Positions 19,569-28,669 of a stretch of DNA of 57,462 nt are shown in pieces. The stretch is from contig CALMJI010000025.1 of assembly GCA_937864235.1 (NCBI GenBank), positions 1-57,462 on the forward strand, written 5' to 3'. Numbering within the stretch: position 1 is the stretch's first letter; each line of letters starts with the position of its first letter. Both the position numbers and the translations under genes were made by a program. Origin of the DNA: an uncultured bacterium. Lineage in GTDB: Bacteria; Patescibacteriota; Minisyncoccia; SW-4-49-11. The notes beneath the pieces were generated by a model, which was given only the letters and a program-made list of their open reading frames with translations, ran no database searches and was not told the DNA's origin.

Positions 19569-20048
19569 CTATTTCACTACCTTTGGATTTTGTCCATATT
19601 TATTAGCTCCTGGGGTGCTGTCTAGAATATTTAATACTAGTAACCAGATCCAACCAATTATAATTACAAAATTTAATAACATATACCAACCGCTCTTATC
19701 TACATCGTGTAATCTTCTTACTTGAATAGCTAAACTAGGAATTAGTGATGCAAAAAAATAAATTGTAGATAATAGAGTAAATGGAATACTGAACACTGAA
19801 TCCAATATAGCAAGTAAAAGTGAGACTGCTATTGTCACTAAATAAAACCACCAATACTCACTTCTAGTAGCTCTACCACTGAATTGAGCATACTTTTGAA
19901 AGGCTAGAATATAATAGTCTATTGGAGATCTATCTACTAATAATACATTTTCTCCCCCATTACTAGATTGTGGATTATAAATTTCAGATATTTCTTGTAG
20001 CTTTTCTGTATTCTTTTCAGAATTTTGATTTGTATTTTGATCATCCAT
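19569..20048 (-). CDS. DUF805 family membrane protein
   Basis: YAQFSGRATRSEYWWFYL ... RRLHDVDKSGWYMLL is the DUF805 pattern. Confidence 0.88.
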   Translation of the reverse strand: MDDQNTNQNSEKNTEKLQEISEIYNPQSSNGGENVLLVDRSPIDYYILAFQKYAQFSGRATRSEYWWFYLVTIAVSLLLAILDSVFSIPFTLLSTIYFFASLIPSLAIQVRRLHDVDKSGWYMLLNFVIIIGWIWLLVLNILDSTPGANKYGQNPKVVK

Positions 20049-20136
20049 ATTTTTACGATTTTAATTATACATTTATTATAATACTTTTATTTTATTTTGT
20101 AAAATTATGTTATAATTACATTATAATATAAAGTTT

Positions 20137-20628
20137 ATGCAAAAACTTAGAGATTCTACTCTACTATTTTTAATCAAAAAGACTAATTCTGAGATTAGTG
20201 ATATTTGTCTGGCTATGAAAAAGCGAGGTTTTGGCATGAATAGATGGAATGGAGTTGGGGGTAAAGTCAATCAAGGTATCGAGAGTATTACAGAGGCTAC
20301 AATAAGAGAGGCTAAGGAAGAGATTTTAGTTGATGTTAAAAATTTAGATAAAGTTGCTGAATTAGAGTTTTATTTTCCACATAATGCTAATTTTAATCAA
20401 TTAGTTCATGTTTATTTTACAGAAAAATGGATTGGAGAGCCTCAAGAAAGTGAGGAGATGAAACCAGCTTGGTTTAAGATAGATAATATTCCATTTGAGT
20501 CAATGTGGGCTGATGATATCTTTTGGTTACCAAAGGTTATAAAAGGCTCTAGTGTCAAAGCTAGCTTTAAATTTGGAGTAGATGATAATGTTATAGGTCA
20601 AGAGGTAAATATTGTAGATAAGTTATAA
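20137..20628 (+). CDS. MTH1-like Nudix hydrolase (oxidized purine nucleotide hydrolase)
   Basis: MKKRGFGMNRWNGVGGKVNQGIESITEATIREAKEEILVDV; ESEEMKPAWFKIDNIPFESMWADDIFWLP closely resembles eukaryotic NUDT1/MTH1. Confidence 0.88.
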   Translation: MQKLRDSTLLFLIKKTNSEISDICLAMKKRGFGMNRWNGVGGKVNQGIESITEATIREAKEEILVDVKNLDKVAELEFYFPHNANFNQLVHVYFTEKWIGEPQESEEMKPAWFKIDNIPFESMWADDIFWLPKVIKGSSVKASFKFGVDDNVIGQEVNIVDKL

Positions 20629-20637
20629 TACCACTCT

Positions 20638-21378
20638 CTACCCTAACACTTCATCTGGGATAAAGTTTTCAAAAATTATATTATCACAGACATCTTTGAG
20701 TTTTGAATAGTCTTCGCTAGATTTAACTGTGCATAATATTGTGGGGGTTTTTTGATTTTGAATTCTTTTAATTTTATTTTTATTGTCTATATCCACAATT
20801 CTAAATGAGATAAAATCTGGTTGACTAATCAAATTGAATATTTTTTCTATAAAAGTATATCTTATAATTTTGTCAATAATTTGATTCCTTACCTTAAAAT
20901 ATAATTGTCCTCTGATTATATGTGGAGCATTTTTAGCAAACCAACGAATTGAAAAAGGGTTAAAAGATTGTATAGCAATATCCCCTCTATAATTTTCTAA
21001 TTCCTGAACAAGTGATTTTTCTAATTTTCCAGCTTTATTTCTATTCTTAATATCTATTAGAATCGGGACTTTACCTTGTACTAAGTCTATGACCTCCGAT
21101 AATAATGCTATTTTATAGTCTGAATTTAATAAATTTAATTCTTTTATCTCTGCTAAAGTACATTTCTTGACTAATTTATTAAGACCACATATTCTTTGTA
21201 AATTATAATCATGAAAGACCACAATCTTATTATCTAGGGTTAATTGTATATCTAATTCTATTGGTAATTTATGTTTTATGGCTTTTTGGAAGGCTGGGAT
21301 TGAGTTTTCTGGGGTATGGGAATCATTGGAATGCAAACCTTTATGGGCAATTGGTCTGGTTAGAAAGTTTTCTAGCAT
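20638..21378 (-). CDS. glycerophosphodiester phosphodiesterase
   Basis: IAHKGLHSNDSHTPENSIPAFQKAIKHKLPIELDIQLTLDNKIVVFHD; start placed at MLENFL rather than the track ATG at 21531, which overlaps the divergent gene. Confidence 0.85.
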   Translation of the reverse strand: MLENFLTRPIAHKGLHSNDSHTPENSIPAFQKAIKHKLPIELDIQLTLDNKIVVFHDYNLQRICGLNKLVKKCTLAEIKELNLLNSDYKIALLSEVIDLVQGKVPILIDIKNRNKAGKLEKSLVQELENYRGDIAIQSFNPFSIRWFAKNAPHIIRGQLYFKVRNQIIDKIIRYTFIEKIFNLISQPDFISFRIVDIDNKNKIKRIQNQKTPTILCTVKSSEDYSKLKDVCDNIIFENFIPDEVLG

Positions 21379-21507
21379 ATTATAATCTGAATTTTTATTT
21401 ATACATATACTTACATTATAGCTTAAAATTAAAATTTCAACAAATTTACCTCTTACTAAAAACCATTTTTTATGGGATAATAGATGAATAGTATTTGAAA
21501 TTATATT

Positions 21508-22209
21508 ATGAAAAAAAATGCTCCTATTCAAGAAAAGTTAGAAGAAATATCTGACATATATAATCCTCAATCAAATAAAAATGGGGTGGATATTAACATT
21601 CGAGAAAAGTTAGAGAAAATTATTACTGAATTACCTCAGGATAAAATTACTTTAGCTGAAATTAGAGATATTTTGGGTCGAGACGGGATGTTGTTATTGA
21701 TAATTTTATTAACTGTAATTTTTTTAATTCCTGTCTCTATTCCTGGGGTAAGTACGGTTTTTGGAGGGACAATTTTATTAATTGGGGTTAGTATTTTATT
21801 TGGTTTGGATTTATGGCTACCTAAGCAATTTTTGTCAAAAGAATTACCAGCTTCGTCTCTTAAGAAAGCTTTTCATAAAGGATTGAAATGGCTTATTAAA
21901 CTAGAAAAAGTTAGTAAACCTCACAGAGCAGTCTGGATTACTACAGGTAAAGGAGCTCATATTATCAATGGTCTGTCTATTATACTGGCAGCTATACTAT
22001 TAATGGCACCTTTTGGATTTATCCCTTTTAGTAATACTGTTCCTGCTATTGCCTTATTATTCTATGCTATTGGGCTATTACAAAAAGATGGTATTAGTAT
22101 AATCTGCGGACATATATTCAATATACTGACAATTATATACTTTGCTATACTTCTCTCAGGAGGTTGGGTACTTATTTTGGAATTATTAAAATATCTTAAT
22201 GCAATATAA
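21508..22209 (+). CDS. ExoD-like exopolysaccharide synthesis membrane protein
   Basis: LPQDKITLAEIRDILGRDGMLLLIILLTVIFLIPVSIPGVSTVFG and later LLMAPFGFIPFSNTVPAIALLFYAIGLLQKDG. Confidence 0.8.
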   Translation: MKKNAPIQEKLEEISDIYNPQSNKNGVDINIREKLEKIITELPQDKITLAEIRDILGRDGMLLLIILLTVIFLIPVSIPGVSTVFGGTILLIGVSILFGLDLWLPKQFLSKELPASSLKKAFHKGLKWLIKLEKVSKPHRAVWITTGKGAHIINGLSIILAAILLMAPFGFIPFSNTVPAIALLFYAIGLLQKDGISIICGHIFNILTIIYFAILLSGGWVLILELLKYLNAI

Positions 22210-22356
22210 TTTGACATCTATTGACAAATTGTATTGTAAATGTTAGAGGGTATGCTAAGATAATAGTGTACCCTCGTTTTGATGTATGTTTATACATCAG
22301 GACTTTCAAACCAACCCTTTATTTAAGCTCATGTAAACTACCACCCCCCATCCACC

Positions 22357-22566
22357 ATGGAACCAAAAAACATTGAACAAGAAGCCATTGTCAGGCTTCT
22401 TGGAAGTAGTAGAAGTCAAGAAGAGTGGGATGCAAATTTTGAAAAAATTTTGACTGTAAATTGCCAAAATAAAGTCCCACGATTTTGGATCGATCTAGTA
22501 GTTAAGTCTGACTTGTACTTTAGAACTAAAAAAAAATGGATTCTCCGCCGACTCAATTCCAGGTAG
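22357..22566 (+). CDS. small hypothetical protein
   Basis: 69-aa ORF bounded by upstream hairpins (22246-22275, 22280-22299) and a downstream terminator. Confidence 0.6.
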   Translation: MEPKNIEQEAIVRLLGSSRSQEEWDANFEKILTVNCQNKVPRFWIDLVVKSDLYFRTKKKWILRRLNSR

Positions 22567-22593
22567 TAATATCCTTGAATGAACTCACCCGCA

Positions 22594-22625
22594 GGTCTCC
22601 TGCCATTTTGACAGGAGACTTTTTA
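22594..22625 (+). terminator. Rho-independent terminator
   Basis: GTCTCCTG-ccattttga-CAGGAGAC followed by TTTTTATTT. Confidence 0.8.
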
Positions 22626-24104
22626 TTTAAGGCTATCCAAATAATCTTGAGCTAATTTAGCATAGCTTTGTTTTTTAGTCTCTGGCATTTTATTATACTG
22701 CACTCCTATGAATCCTAATCTACCCTCTTTTTGAAGTTTGTCAAAATTTTGACCCACAAAATTCCAGAATAAAGCATCCAAAATTGGACTCCATTCCCCT
22801 TTTTTAAAATCACTCATTTTGAGAATATAATTAGAAGAGGCTATATAGGGTTTGGTGGTAAGTAGTCCTCCATCGGCATACAGAGTCATACTATATACAT
22901 TTGGTACCATGACCCAATCATAAGCATCAATATACATTTCCATAAACCATTCATAGACTGCATTAGGCTTAATCTGGCACAAATTAAGATAATTCCCAAA
23001 TAACATCAATCTCGGGATATGATGGGTATAGGCATATTGGGCTAAAACTTTTATATGATAATCTATTGGCTCAATACCTGTCTCGGGTGTCCACATTGCT
23101 TTTGGCATAGATCGGTTTGAGCAAAAATAATTGCTATTTCTAATTTTTTTGCCTTCCAATACATATAAAGCTCTGATATACTCTCGCCAACCAATAATTT
23201 GCCGTATAAATCCCTCCGCAGAAGACATGGAAACTTGATTATTTGATATAAACTCCAAAGTTGCTTGCATAACATATTCTGGAGTTAACAGTCCATTATT
23301 TAGCAGAGGTGATATTGTACTATGAAAAACAGAGTCAGATTTAGTGGTAATAGCATCTTCATAAGGACCAAATAGTTCTAATCTGGTATTCAAAAATTCT
23401 CGTAAATGAGCCTTCGCTCCCTGAAAGTCAATCGGACACCAAAATTGATCTGTCTTGCCAAAATTATCTGGGAAATATTGCTCCACATATTCCCTAGCCT
23501 CTCTGATATATTTATTATCTTTAGTCTCAAAAGTCTTGGGGATAAATATGTCTTTTGGGAGTTTCTTCCTATTCTCAGTATCATAGCTCCATTTACCTCC
23601 AATCGGCTTATTATCCTTATCAATTAGTATATTTAATCTCTTCCTCTGCCAAATATAAAAGTCATTCATCCAATATTTACGAGCTCCTGACCTAGCCTCA
23701 AAAAATTCTCTAAATTCATTTTCTGAAGTCAAAAACATTGGGCTATTATGAATATTCAATTGTATAGAGGCTAAGCTAAGAGCTTTTGATAATCTCGTTT
23801 TTAACCAATCATCTACCACATTGTATATATCAACTGATTGAATTTGGGATTCTTGTAAAATTTTAGCAATAGACTCGGTTTGAGCTAACTGATGAAATTC
23901 AAGATAAATAACTTGAATCTGATTTTGCTCCAAATAGTGCTTGTATCTTTGCATACTAGCTCGATGCAATACTAGCTTCTGTTTATGAAATTTAAATTCA
24001 CTAAAATATAATGGCTCTTCTATTAAAAATACTATATCACTAGACTTAAGCCTCGTAATATCCTCAAAAAGTTGATGTGGATAAATCAAAAATGCTTTTT
24101 TCAT
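22623..24104 (-). CDS. cryptochrome/photolyase-related protein (FeS-BCP / (6-4)-type family)
   Basis: FLIYPHQLFED N-term; HHIPRLMLFGNYLNLCQIKPNAVYEWFMEMYIDAYDWVMVPNVYSMTLYADGGLLTTKPYIASSNYILKMSDF. Confidence 0.88.
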   Translation of the reverse strand: MKKAFLIYPHQLFEDITRLKSSDIVFLIEEPLYFSEFKFHKQKLVLHRASMQRYKHYLEQNQIQVIYLEFHQLAQTESIAKILQESQIQSVDIYNVVDDWLKTRLSKALSLASIQLNIHNSPMFLTSENEFREFFEARSGARKYWMNDFYIWQRKRLNILIDKDNKPIGGKWSYDTENRKKLPKDIFIPKTFETKDNKYIREAREYVEQYFPDNFGKTDQFWCPIDFQGAKAHLREFLNTRLELFGPYEDAITTKSDSVFHSTISPLLNNGLLTPEYVMQATLEFISNNQVSMSSAEGFIRQIIGWREYIRALYVLEGKKIRNSNYFCSNRSMPKAMWTPETGIEPIDYHIKVLAQYAYTHHIPRLMLFGNYLNLCQIKPNAVYEWFMEMYIDAYDWVMVPNVYSMTLYADGGLLTTKPYIASSNYILKMSDFKKGEWSPILDALFWNFVGQNFDKLQKEGRLGFIGVQYNKMPETKKQSYAKLAQDYLDSLK

Positions 24105-24124
24105 ATATTTATACAATATCCGCT

Positions 24125-25141
24125 CTATACCTCCAAACTCCCATCAACTTCTCTTGGTCTGTCTTGGATATTATAAATCATATCAAGGCAAGCTACTACC
24201 CCAATCATAATAGCATTGTCTGTGGATAAAATTTTATTTGGGACTATTAAATTCACTCCATTTTGTGTGGCATAATTCTCAAAAGCATGTCTTAATTTGA
24301 GATTAGCTGTAACTCCTCCACCTATAATTACTTGCCTTATATTATAAGTGTTTACCGCCCAATTTAATTTGGCTACTAATACATCTATAACTACCTGTTC
24401 AAAACTAGCACAGATATTAGCTATATCTTGCTCAGTTTGTGGTGGATTATCTTTGATATAATATAAAACAGCAGTTTTGAGACCAGAAAAAGACATCCTA
24501 CCATCTCCTGAGTTAATCATTGGTCTGGGGAATTGAATAGCCTCACTATCTCCACTCTCAGCTAATTTGGAAACTTTTGGTCCTCCAGGATATGATAAAT
24601 TCAGCATCTTTGCTACTTTATCAAAAGCCTCGCCAGCTGCATCATCTTGGGTAATTCCTATTATTTCATAATCATTATAGGCTTTTACCAAGACTAACTC
24701 TGTATGTCCCCCCGAGATTGTATAAGCAATAAAGGGGTATTCTATACTTGCTGTCCCTACCAGATTCTCATCTAGCAATCCTGAGAACATATGCCCATGC
24801 ATATGATTGACTGGAATTAGTGGCACTCCCAAAGCTTCAGATAAAAGATTTGCCAAATTTACTCCTACATATAATGATGGCTCTAAACCTGGACCTACGG
24901 TTACTGCAATTGAATCAATATCTCTACCGTTACGATTTATAAATTCTTGTAACATAACTGGTAGTTTTTTATTATGTAATCTGGCAGCCAGAGCCGGGAC
25001 TACTCCACCATATTGACTATGCTCATTAATTTGAGAGTATAAAATATGATCAAGCACCTGAAAGTTCTCAGCTTCCTTATCTAAGTTTAATAGGGCTAAA
25101 GCCGTTTCATCACAAGATGTCTCAATTGCTAAAATTTTCAT
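24125..25141 (-). CDS. tsaD: tRNA N6-adenosine threonylcarbamoyltransferase
   Basis: MKILAIETSCDETALALL, NHMHGHMFSG, SGGHTELVL, GGGVTANLKLR. Confidence 0.97.
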   Translation of the reverse strand: MKILAIETSCDETALALLNLDKEAENFQVLDHILYSQINEHSQYGGVVPALAARLHNKKLPVMLQEFINRNGRDIDSIAVTVGPGLEPSLYVGVNLANLLSEALGVPLIPVNHMHGHMFSGLLDENLVGTASIEYPFIAYTISGGHTELVLVKAYNDYEIIGITQDDAAGEAFDKVAKMLNLSYPGGPKVSKLAESGDSEAIQFPRPMINSGDGRMSFSGLKTAVLYYIKDNPPQTEQDIANICASFEQVVIDVLVAKLNWAVNTYNIRQVIIGGGVTANLKLRHAFENYATQNGVNLIVPNKILSTDNAIMIGVVACLDMIYNIQDRPREVDGSLEV

Positions 25142-25294
25142 ATATTTATATTGTGCCAAATTATACTTATTAAGTCAACCTACTCCCTAAAACTATAATT
25201 TAAGAATAAATTGATTTCACTCTATTTATTCTTAAATTTATTTACAATTATATTATTGCTTTATTTTGAATATTTTGCTATAATGTTTTTTAGA

Positions 25295-25366
25295 TGTCCG
25301 ATCGTCTAATTGGTAGGACGACAGGTTTTGGTCCTGTTAATCTAGGTTCGAGTCCTGGTCGGACAA
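25295..25366 (+). tRNA. tRNA-Gln(TTG)
   Basis: Acceptor TGTCCGA/TCGGACA, anticodon stem ACAGG/CCTGT with loop TTTTGGT, T-loop GTTCGAGTC. Confidence 0.95.
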
Positions 25367-25439
25367 CATCTTGTAAAAATTTATAAAACTAAATTCTGTA
25401 TATTTGTAAATAATTAAAGAATACCTTTAATTCTCAAAT

Positions 25440-25883
25440 CTAAAGTCTATCTTTGTCAAAGAAAAATGCCCACCATCTCTCTGGGTTGGTTTGGGCTGGG
25501 ATTCTTTTCTCAGCTTTGGGGTCTCTTAGGATTGAGATTAACTCGTCATTACTAAGATTAGCAGTGATTGATCCTGGGGTAATCATTAATACTTCTTCTT
25601 CTGGTTTTTTGAGGTCTAATCTTTGTTTTGCTTCTCTCTCTTGATAGGCTGATGAGCTGATATATTCTTTTATACTTTCTAATGAGGCTGTGTCTTGTTT
25701 GATTCTCTCTACTTGCTTTATAAGGGCCTGTTTTTCTAATTCTCTATCATATTTGATTTTGAATATATGGAATATTCTGACACCCAAAAATATAATTACT
25801 CCGATTAAAGCTAAAGAAAGTAGACTATTTTTGATATTATTCTTAGGTTTAGATGTATTTTTACTATAGACTTTTCTTCTCAT
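25440..25883 (-). CDS. FtsB/DivIC-like septum formation initiator
   Basis: N-terminal TM, coiled coil, YQEREAKQRLDLKKPEEEVLMITPG. Confidence 0.8.
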   Translation of the reverse strand: MRRKVYSKNTSKPKNNIKNSLLSLALIGVIIFLGVRIFHIFKIKYDRELEKQALIKQVERIKQDTASLESIKEYISSSAYQEREAKQRLDLKKPEEEVLMITPGSITANLSNDELISILRDPKAEKRIPAQTNPERWWAFFFDKDRL

Positions 25884-25892
25884 ACTTTATTA

Positions 25893-27143
25893 TTAATAAC
25901 CACAAGTAGATGGGTTTACAGGAGCTCCCTGAGGGCTAGAGCCAACTCTTAATGAATTGGGTAGATAAATTGTAAAATGTAAATGAGGACCAGTGGCAAA
26001 TCCAGTAGATCCAATATCTCCTATCCGGTCCCCTCTGTTAACTGTCTGTCCATTGGATACTCTTTGCTGACTAAGATGACCATATAGGGAAAAATATCCG
26101 TCAGTATGTCTAATTACCACCCATTTTCCATAGGAATTATCATTAAATCCAACACTAACCACCGTACCCGAGGCAGTAGCATAAACGGGAGTTCCATTGG
26201 GAGCTCCTATATCTATACCATTATGTCCAGCTCCTCCATAGGCTCCACTTCTAGCAAAAGATGTCATTCCAAAACCTTGTGTAATTCTTCCACCTTGCAC
26301 TGGCCAAGCATAACCACGAGCCGAACAAACGGTTCCGCCCCCTCTTCCAAATTGCCTTAATAAAGCAGCTTCTAGATTTGCCAATTCTACTGCTGTGGCT
26401 TTTCGTCTCTCTTCTAGTGATTTTTGTTGGGAGTTAAGATTATTGAGACTAGAATTAAGTTGATTGACTGCAATTTCTGAGGCTTTAGCTTTATTTTGTA
26501 CACTATTTTTACTATTTTCAATCGATTCTTTGGTGCTTTGCAAAGCTCCTTGAGTAGATGCTAATGTAGCTTTTTGATTAACTAGATTCTGATTAGTAGC
26601 ATCTAGAGCGGTTTTTTTCTCTATAATTTCATCTAGTAATGTCTGTATTCTCATTTGTATAGTATTAGAATATTCTATATCACTAAATACATCTGATAGT
26701 TGATCAGCACTAACTACTGCCACAACTTCGTTTCTTACTAATGAACTTTTGTATAAACTTTCCACTAGACTTTTAATAGTAGCTTTGTTAGATGCTATTT
26801 GGGCTTCTAATTCTTGTATATTTTGAGTAGTTTCTTTGATATTATTATCTGTTTCATTAATCTTTTGTCCTACTTCTACTATTTGTCCTTGTAATTTTTT
26901 GATATCTGAGTTGAGATTATTGATTTGTTGTTTGAGATTATTGACTTCTGCCTCTTTACTAGATTTTTGTTGGGCAGTTTGATTTTTACGGTTCTGAATA
27001 TCCTGAATTTGCTGTTCTAACTGTCTAATTTGAGCATTTTTGGAGTTTATCTCTGACTGACTAACTGCTGATACAAAATGACCTTTTTGTATAAATAAAA
27101 GGGTTAAAACTATAGCAAAACTGATTATATATCTTAATTTCAT
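25893..27143 (-). CDS. EnvC/NlpD-like murein hydrolase activator, coiled coil plus M23 peptidase
   Basis: Signal peptide, long coiled coil, HNGIDIGAPNGTPVYATASGTVVSVG ... GPHLHFTIY (HxxxD and HxH intact). Confidence 0.92.
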   Translation of the reverse strand: MKLRYIISFAIVLTLLFIQKGHFVSAVSQSEINSKNAQIRQLEQQIQDIQNRKNQTAQQKSSKEAEVNNLKQQINNLNSDIKKLQGQIVEVGQKINETDNNIKETTQNIQELEAQIASNKATIKSLVESLYKSSLVRNEVVAVVSADQLSDVFSDIEYSNTIQMRIQTLLDEIIEKKTALDATNQNLVNQKATLASTQGALQSTKESIENSKNSVQNKAKASEIAVNQLNSSLNNLNSQQKSLEERRKATAVELANLEAALLRQFGRGGGTVCSARGYAWPVQGGRITQGFGMTSFARSGAYGGAGHNGIDIGAPNGTPVYATASGTVVSVGFNDNSYGKWVVIRHTDGYFSLYGHLSQQRVSNGQTVNRGDRIGDIGSTGFATGPHLHFTIYLPNSLRVGSSPQGAPVNPSTCGY

Positions 27144-27183
27144 ATTGTCTTATATTTGTTATAAAAATATTTATAAAATATTT

Positions 27184-28623
27184 TTATTTATCTAGACTTA
27201 TGAGAGAAATAGCGGATTGTAGACGGCGAATTGACTCATCTTTTCCTAATATGGCTATAATCTCAAAAGGTGATGGCGACTTTTCTTTTCCTGATAAAGC
27301 TACTCTTAATGGCCATAATATCTCTCCCATTTGCTGACTATCTTCCTGAATAGCTGTCTTGATTAGTTGTTCTATATTTTCTAAGTCATTATCTTTTATA
27401 TTATACAATAGTTTTTGGCTCCACTCAAGGCTTGCTATGATTTGAGGATTATTCATAGCTTTATAAGCTAAAATTTCAGGATTATATTCAGGCTGTTGCC
27501 AGAGAAAATCTAATTCTCTACCTATATCTGAGAATTTTTTAATTCTTTGGATTTCTAATTTTATAATTTGATTAAGTTGATTTGCTGTCCATTGATTGAT
27601 ATCAAAGCCATTCTTGACTAAATATTCTCTACCGAATTCCAATTGCTTTTCTTGGCTTAATTGCTTGATATAATGGGAGTTGATAGAGTCTAATTTTTGT
27701 ATATTAAATATAGCTCCACTTTTTTGTACTCGCTTGAGACTAAACTTCGCGATGATTTCACCTAAAGTGTAGTACTCTCTATCATTTCCTTCATTCCAGC
27801 CTAAAAGGGCTAAGAAATTTATCATAGCTTCAGGTAAATAACCCTGTTCTCGATATTCTTTAATTGAAGTAGCTCCAAATCTCTTGGACATTTTAGATTT
27901 ATCCGGAGCCAATATTAATGGTAAATGAGCAAATTGTTTATTCTTAAAACCTAAAGCCTTATTGATAAGAATTTGCTTTGGGGTATTAGCAATATGATCA
28001 TCCCCTCTGATAATATGAGTAATTTCCATTAATTCATCATCTACTACAACTACAAAATTATATAATGGATAATCTAAATTTTTAGCTATTACAAAGTCTC
28101 CTAGAAGAGAGGTGTCAAATTCTATTTTACCTTTGATTTTATCCTCAAAGATAACTTTGGTATCTGGGACTTTGAATCTGATTACTGATTGTGGAGTTGG
28201 TTCTTGTTTCTGCTCTCGATACGGAGACCTTAATACAAACTGTCTCTGTTCTTGTTCAGCTTTGGTCTTTAGTTCTTCTAACTCTGAATCAGTCAAATTA
28301 CACCAATAAGCGTCTCCTGTAGCTAATAATTGCTCCAAATATGGTCTATATGTATCTGCTCTCTGACTCTGGCGATATGGTCCTAAATCTCCTAATTCAC
28401 CTCTGAGTGAGACTCCCTCGTCTGGGATTAAGCCTAACCACTCTAGACCTTCAATAATATCTTGCTCTGATTCTTTGGTGGATCTGGCAATATCGGTATC
28501 CTCAATTCTAATTACAAATTTACCTTGCTGATTCTTGGCATATAAATAATTAAATAAAGCTGTTCTAGTGGTTCCTATGTGTAAATTTCCTGTAGGTGAG
28601 GGAGCAATTCTAGTTTTTATCAT
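27184..28623 (-). CDS. gltX: glutamyl-tRNA synthetase
   Basis: PSPTGNLHIGTTRTALFNYL (HIGH) and KSKMSKRFGA (KMSKS). Confidence 0.97.
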   Translation of the reverse strand: MIKTRIAPSPTGNLHIGTTRTALFNYLYAKNQQGKFVIRIEDTDIARSTKESEQDIIEGLEWLGLIPDEGVSLRGELGDLGPYRQSQRADTYRPYLEQLLATGDAYWCNLTDSELEELKTKAEQEQRQFVLRSPYREQKQEPTPQSVIRFKVPDTKVIFEDKIKGKIEFDTSLLGDFVIAKNLDYPLYNFVVVVDDELMEITHIIRGDDHIANTPKQILINKALGFKNKQFAHLPLILAPDKSKMSKRFGATSIKEYREQGYLPEAMINFLALLGWNEGNDREYYTLGEIIAKFSLKRVQKSGAIFNIQKLDSINSHYIKQLSQEKQLEFGREYLVKNGFDINQWTANQLNQIIKLEIQRIKKFSDIGRELDFLWQQPEYNPEILAYKAMNNPQIIASLEWSQKLLYNIKDNDLENIEQLIKTAIQEDSQQMGEILWPLRVALSGKEKSPSPFEIIAILGKDESIRRLQSAISLISLDK

Positions 28624-28669
28624 AGACTTTCGTTTACTAATTCTGATTATATTATAGCATAAATAATTA

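Noticed and set aside
21379-21531. N-terminal extension of the glycerophosphodiesterase ORF
   Set aside because: Extension overlaps the divergent ExoD-like gene start and lies before the conserved RPIAHKG start region.
23063-23627. ORFs 23063-23275, 23390-23623 and 23406-23627 overlapping the photolyase-like gene
   Set aside because: Overlap a conserved CDS; no recognisable domains.
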